Shown: in pieces, positions 5,288 to 5,591 of the stretch
How positions within the stretch are numbered: position 1 is the first letter of the stretch
Layout of the letters: each line of letters opens with the position of its first letter
Assembly: GCA_013202635.1 (NCBI GenBank)
Contig: JABMRO010000300.1
Coordinates: forward strand, 1-5,591
DNA length: 5,591 bases
Reading direction: 5' to 3'
From: Planctomycetota bacterium
Lineage (GTDB): Bacteria > Planctomycetota > Phycisphaerae > Sedimentisphaerales > Anaerobacaceae
Position numbers and translations under genes: made by a program
The notes under the pieces: generated by a model
What the model saw: the letters and a program-made list of their open reading frames with translations, nothing else
Database searches by the model: none
Told to the model about the DNA's origin: nothing

Positions 5288-5591
5288 ATGTGTAGAAAAT
5301 TGATTTATTTAGTTTGTGTTGTATTAGTGTTCGGATCTGTCAGTAACGCTGCAGATGTCCATTGGTCTGGTAGTGGCGGTGACAACCTCTGGAACAATCC
5401 GGATAACTGGGATTCCCGTAAAGTCCCCGGTTCCGGCGACAATGTCTTTGTCGAGGTACCAGCCGCAAAAGCGCCAAACGGTCCGATTATTCGGGACGGG
5501 ATTGATGCGAAAATTAACGGCTTGTCTTGTGAAGTGACTGGTGAGCCCACGATGACGATGACGGGCGGAACTCTTGAGATAGGAGATTACA
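5288..5591 (+). CDS. Secreted protein of unknown function, N-terminal 101 residues, truncated by the window edge
   Basis: Exported protein whose body lies beyond the window. I translated it by hand from the ATG at 5288; the frame is open to the last base. It starts MCRKLIYLVCVVLVFGSVSNA, a signal peptide with Arg/Lys at 3-4, a hydrophobic core (5-15) and a likely signal peptidase cut after SNA (residue 21). The mature part begins ADVHWSGSGGDNLW, then NNPDNWDSRKVPGSGDN (36-52), and later TGGTLEIGDY, which reads like one rung of a repetitive beta-structure. From memory, this Trp/Asn/Gly pattern with VPGSGD is common at the start of large surface or secreted proteins of planctomycetes and verrucomicrobia, often with LamG or beta-helix domains and a PEP-CTERM tail; none of those can be seen here. 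Transcribed divergently from the glycosidase operon, so a shared role in polysaccharide handling is possible but unsupported. Confidence 0.85.
   Translation, partial: MCRKLIYLVCVVLVFGSVSNAADVHWSGSGGDNLWNNPDNWDSRKVPGSGDNVFVEVPAAKAPNGPIIRDGIDAKINGLSCEVTGEPTMTMTGGTLEIGDY

Noticed and set aside
5305..5550. Minus-strand open frame opposite the secreted-protein gene
   Set aside because: The plus-strand frame has a signal peptide and strong ribosome binding site; the opposite frame has neither.

Overview
The window most likely comes from a planctomycete-type bacterium (Phycisphaerae/Sedimentisphaerales-like), though a Lentisphaerota, Kiritimatiellota or Verrucomicrobiota genome cannot be excluded. 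This rests on two things: the style of the secreted protein that starts at the right edge (short signal peptide, then a Gly/Asn/Trp-rich N-terminus with WNNPDNW and VPGSGD), and a DegT-type aminotransferase next to a secreted glycosidase and a sodium/solute symporter. The taxonomic reading is inference from memory of such proteins; no search was possible.

Layout. The left 4.7 kb holds three genes on the minus strand, in transcription order: a DegT/DnrJ/EryC1/StrS-family PLP aminotransferase (4689 to 3436), a secreted glycoside hydrolase family 2 enzyme (3343 to 620), and the first 203 codons of a solute:sodium symporter (609 to 1, running off the left edge). The gap is 92 bp between genes 1 and 2 and 10 bp between genes 2 and 3; the symporter ribosome binding site overlaps the glycosidase stop codon. 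They look like one operon. The glycosidase most resembles the exo-beta-D-glucosaminidase/mannosidase-like branch of GH2. A plausible but unproven model is that it cuts sugar residues off a polymer or oligosaccharide outside the cytoplasm, the symporter imports the product, and the aminotransferase adds or removes an amino group on a sugar or cyclitol intermediate.

A 598-bp region (4690 to 5287) without an obvious conventional gene separates this operon from a divergent plus-strand gene. It holds a sigma70-like promoter for the operon overlapped by a CIRCE-like dyad (TTGGCACTC-N9-ATGTGCTAT), interleaved AT-rich inverted repeats, a plus-strand promoter candidate about 335 nt upstream of the plus-strand gene, a possible 36-codon leader ORF with a strong ribosome binding site and a TTG start, and a terminator-like hairpin between that ORF and the gene. 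This is the least ordinary part of the window.

The right edge carries the first 101 codons of a secreted protein of unknown function. No RNA gene, insertion sequence, CRISPR array or phage gene was seen.
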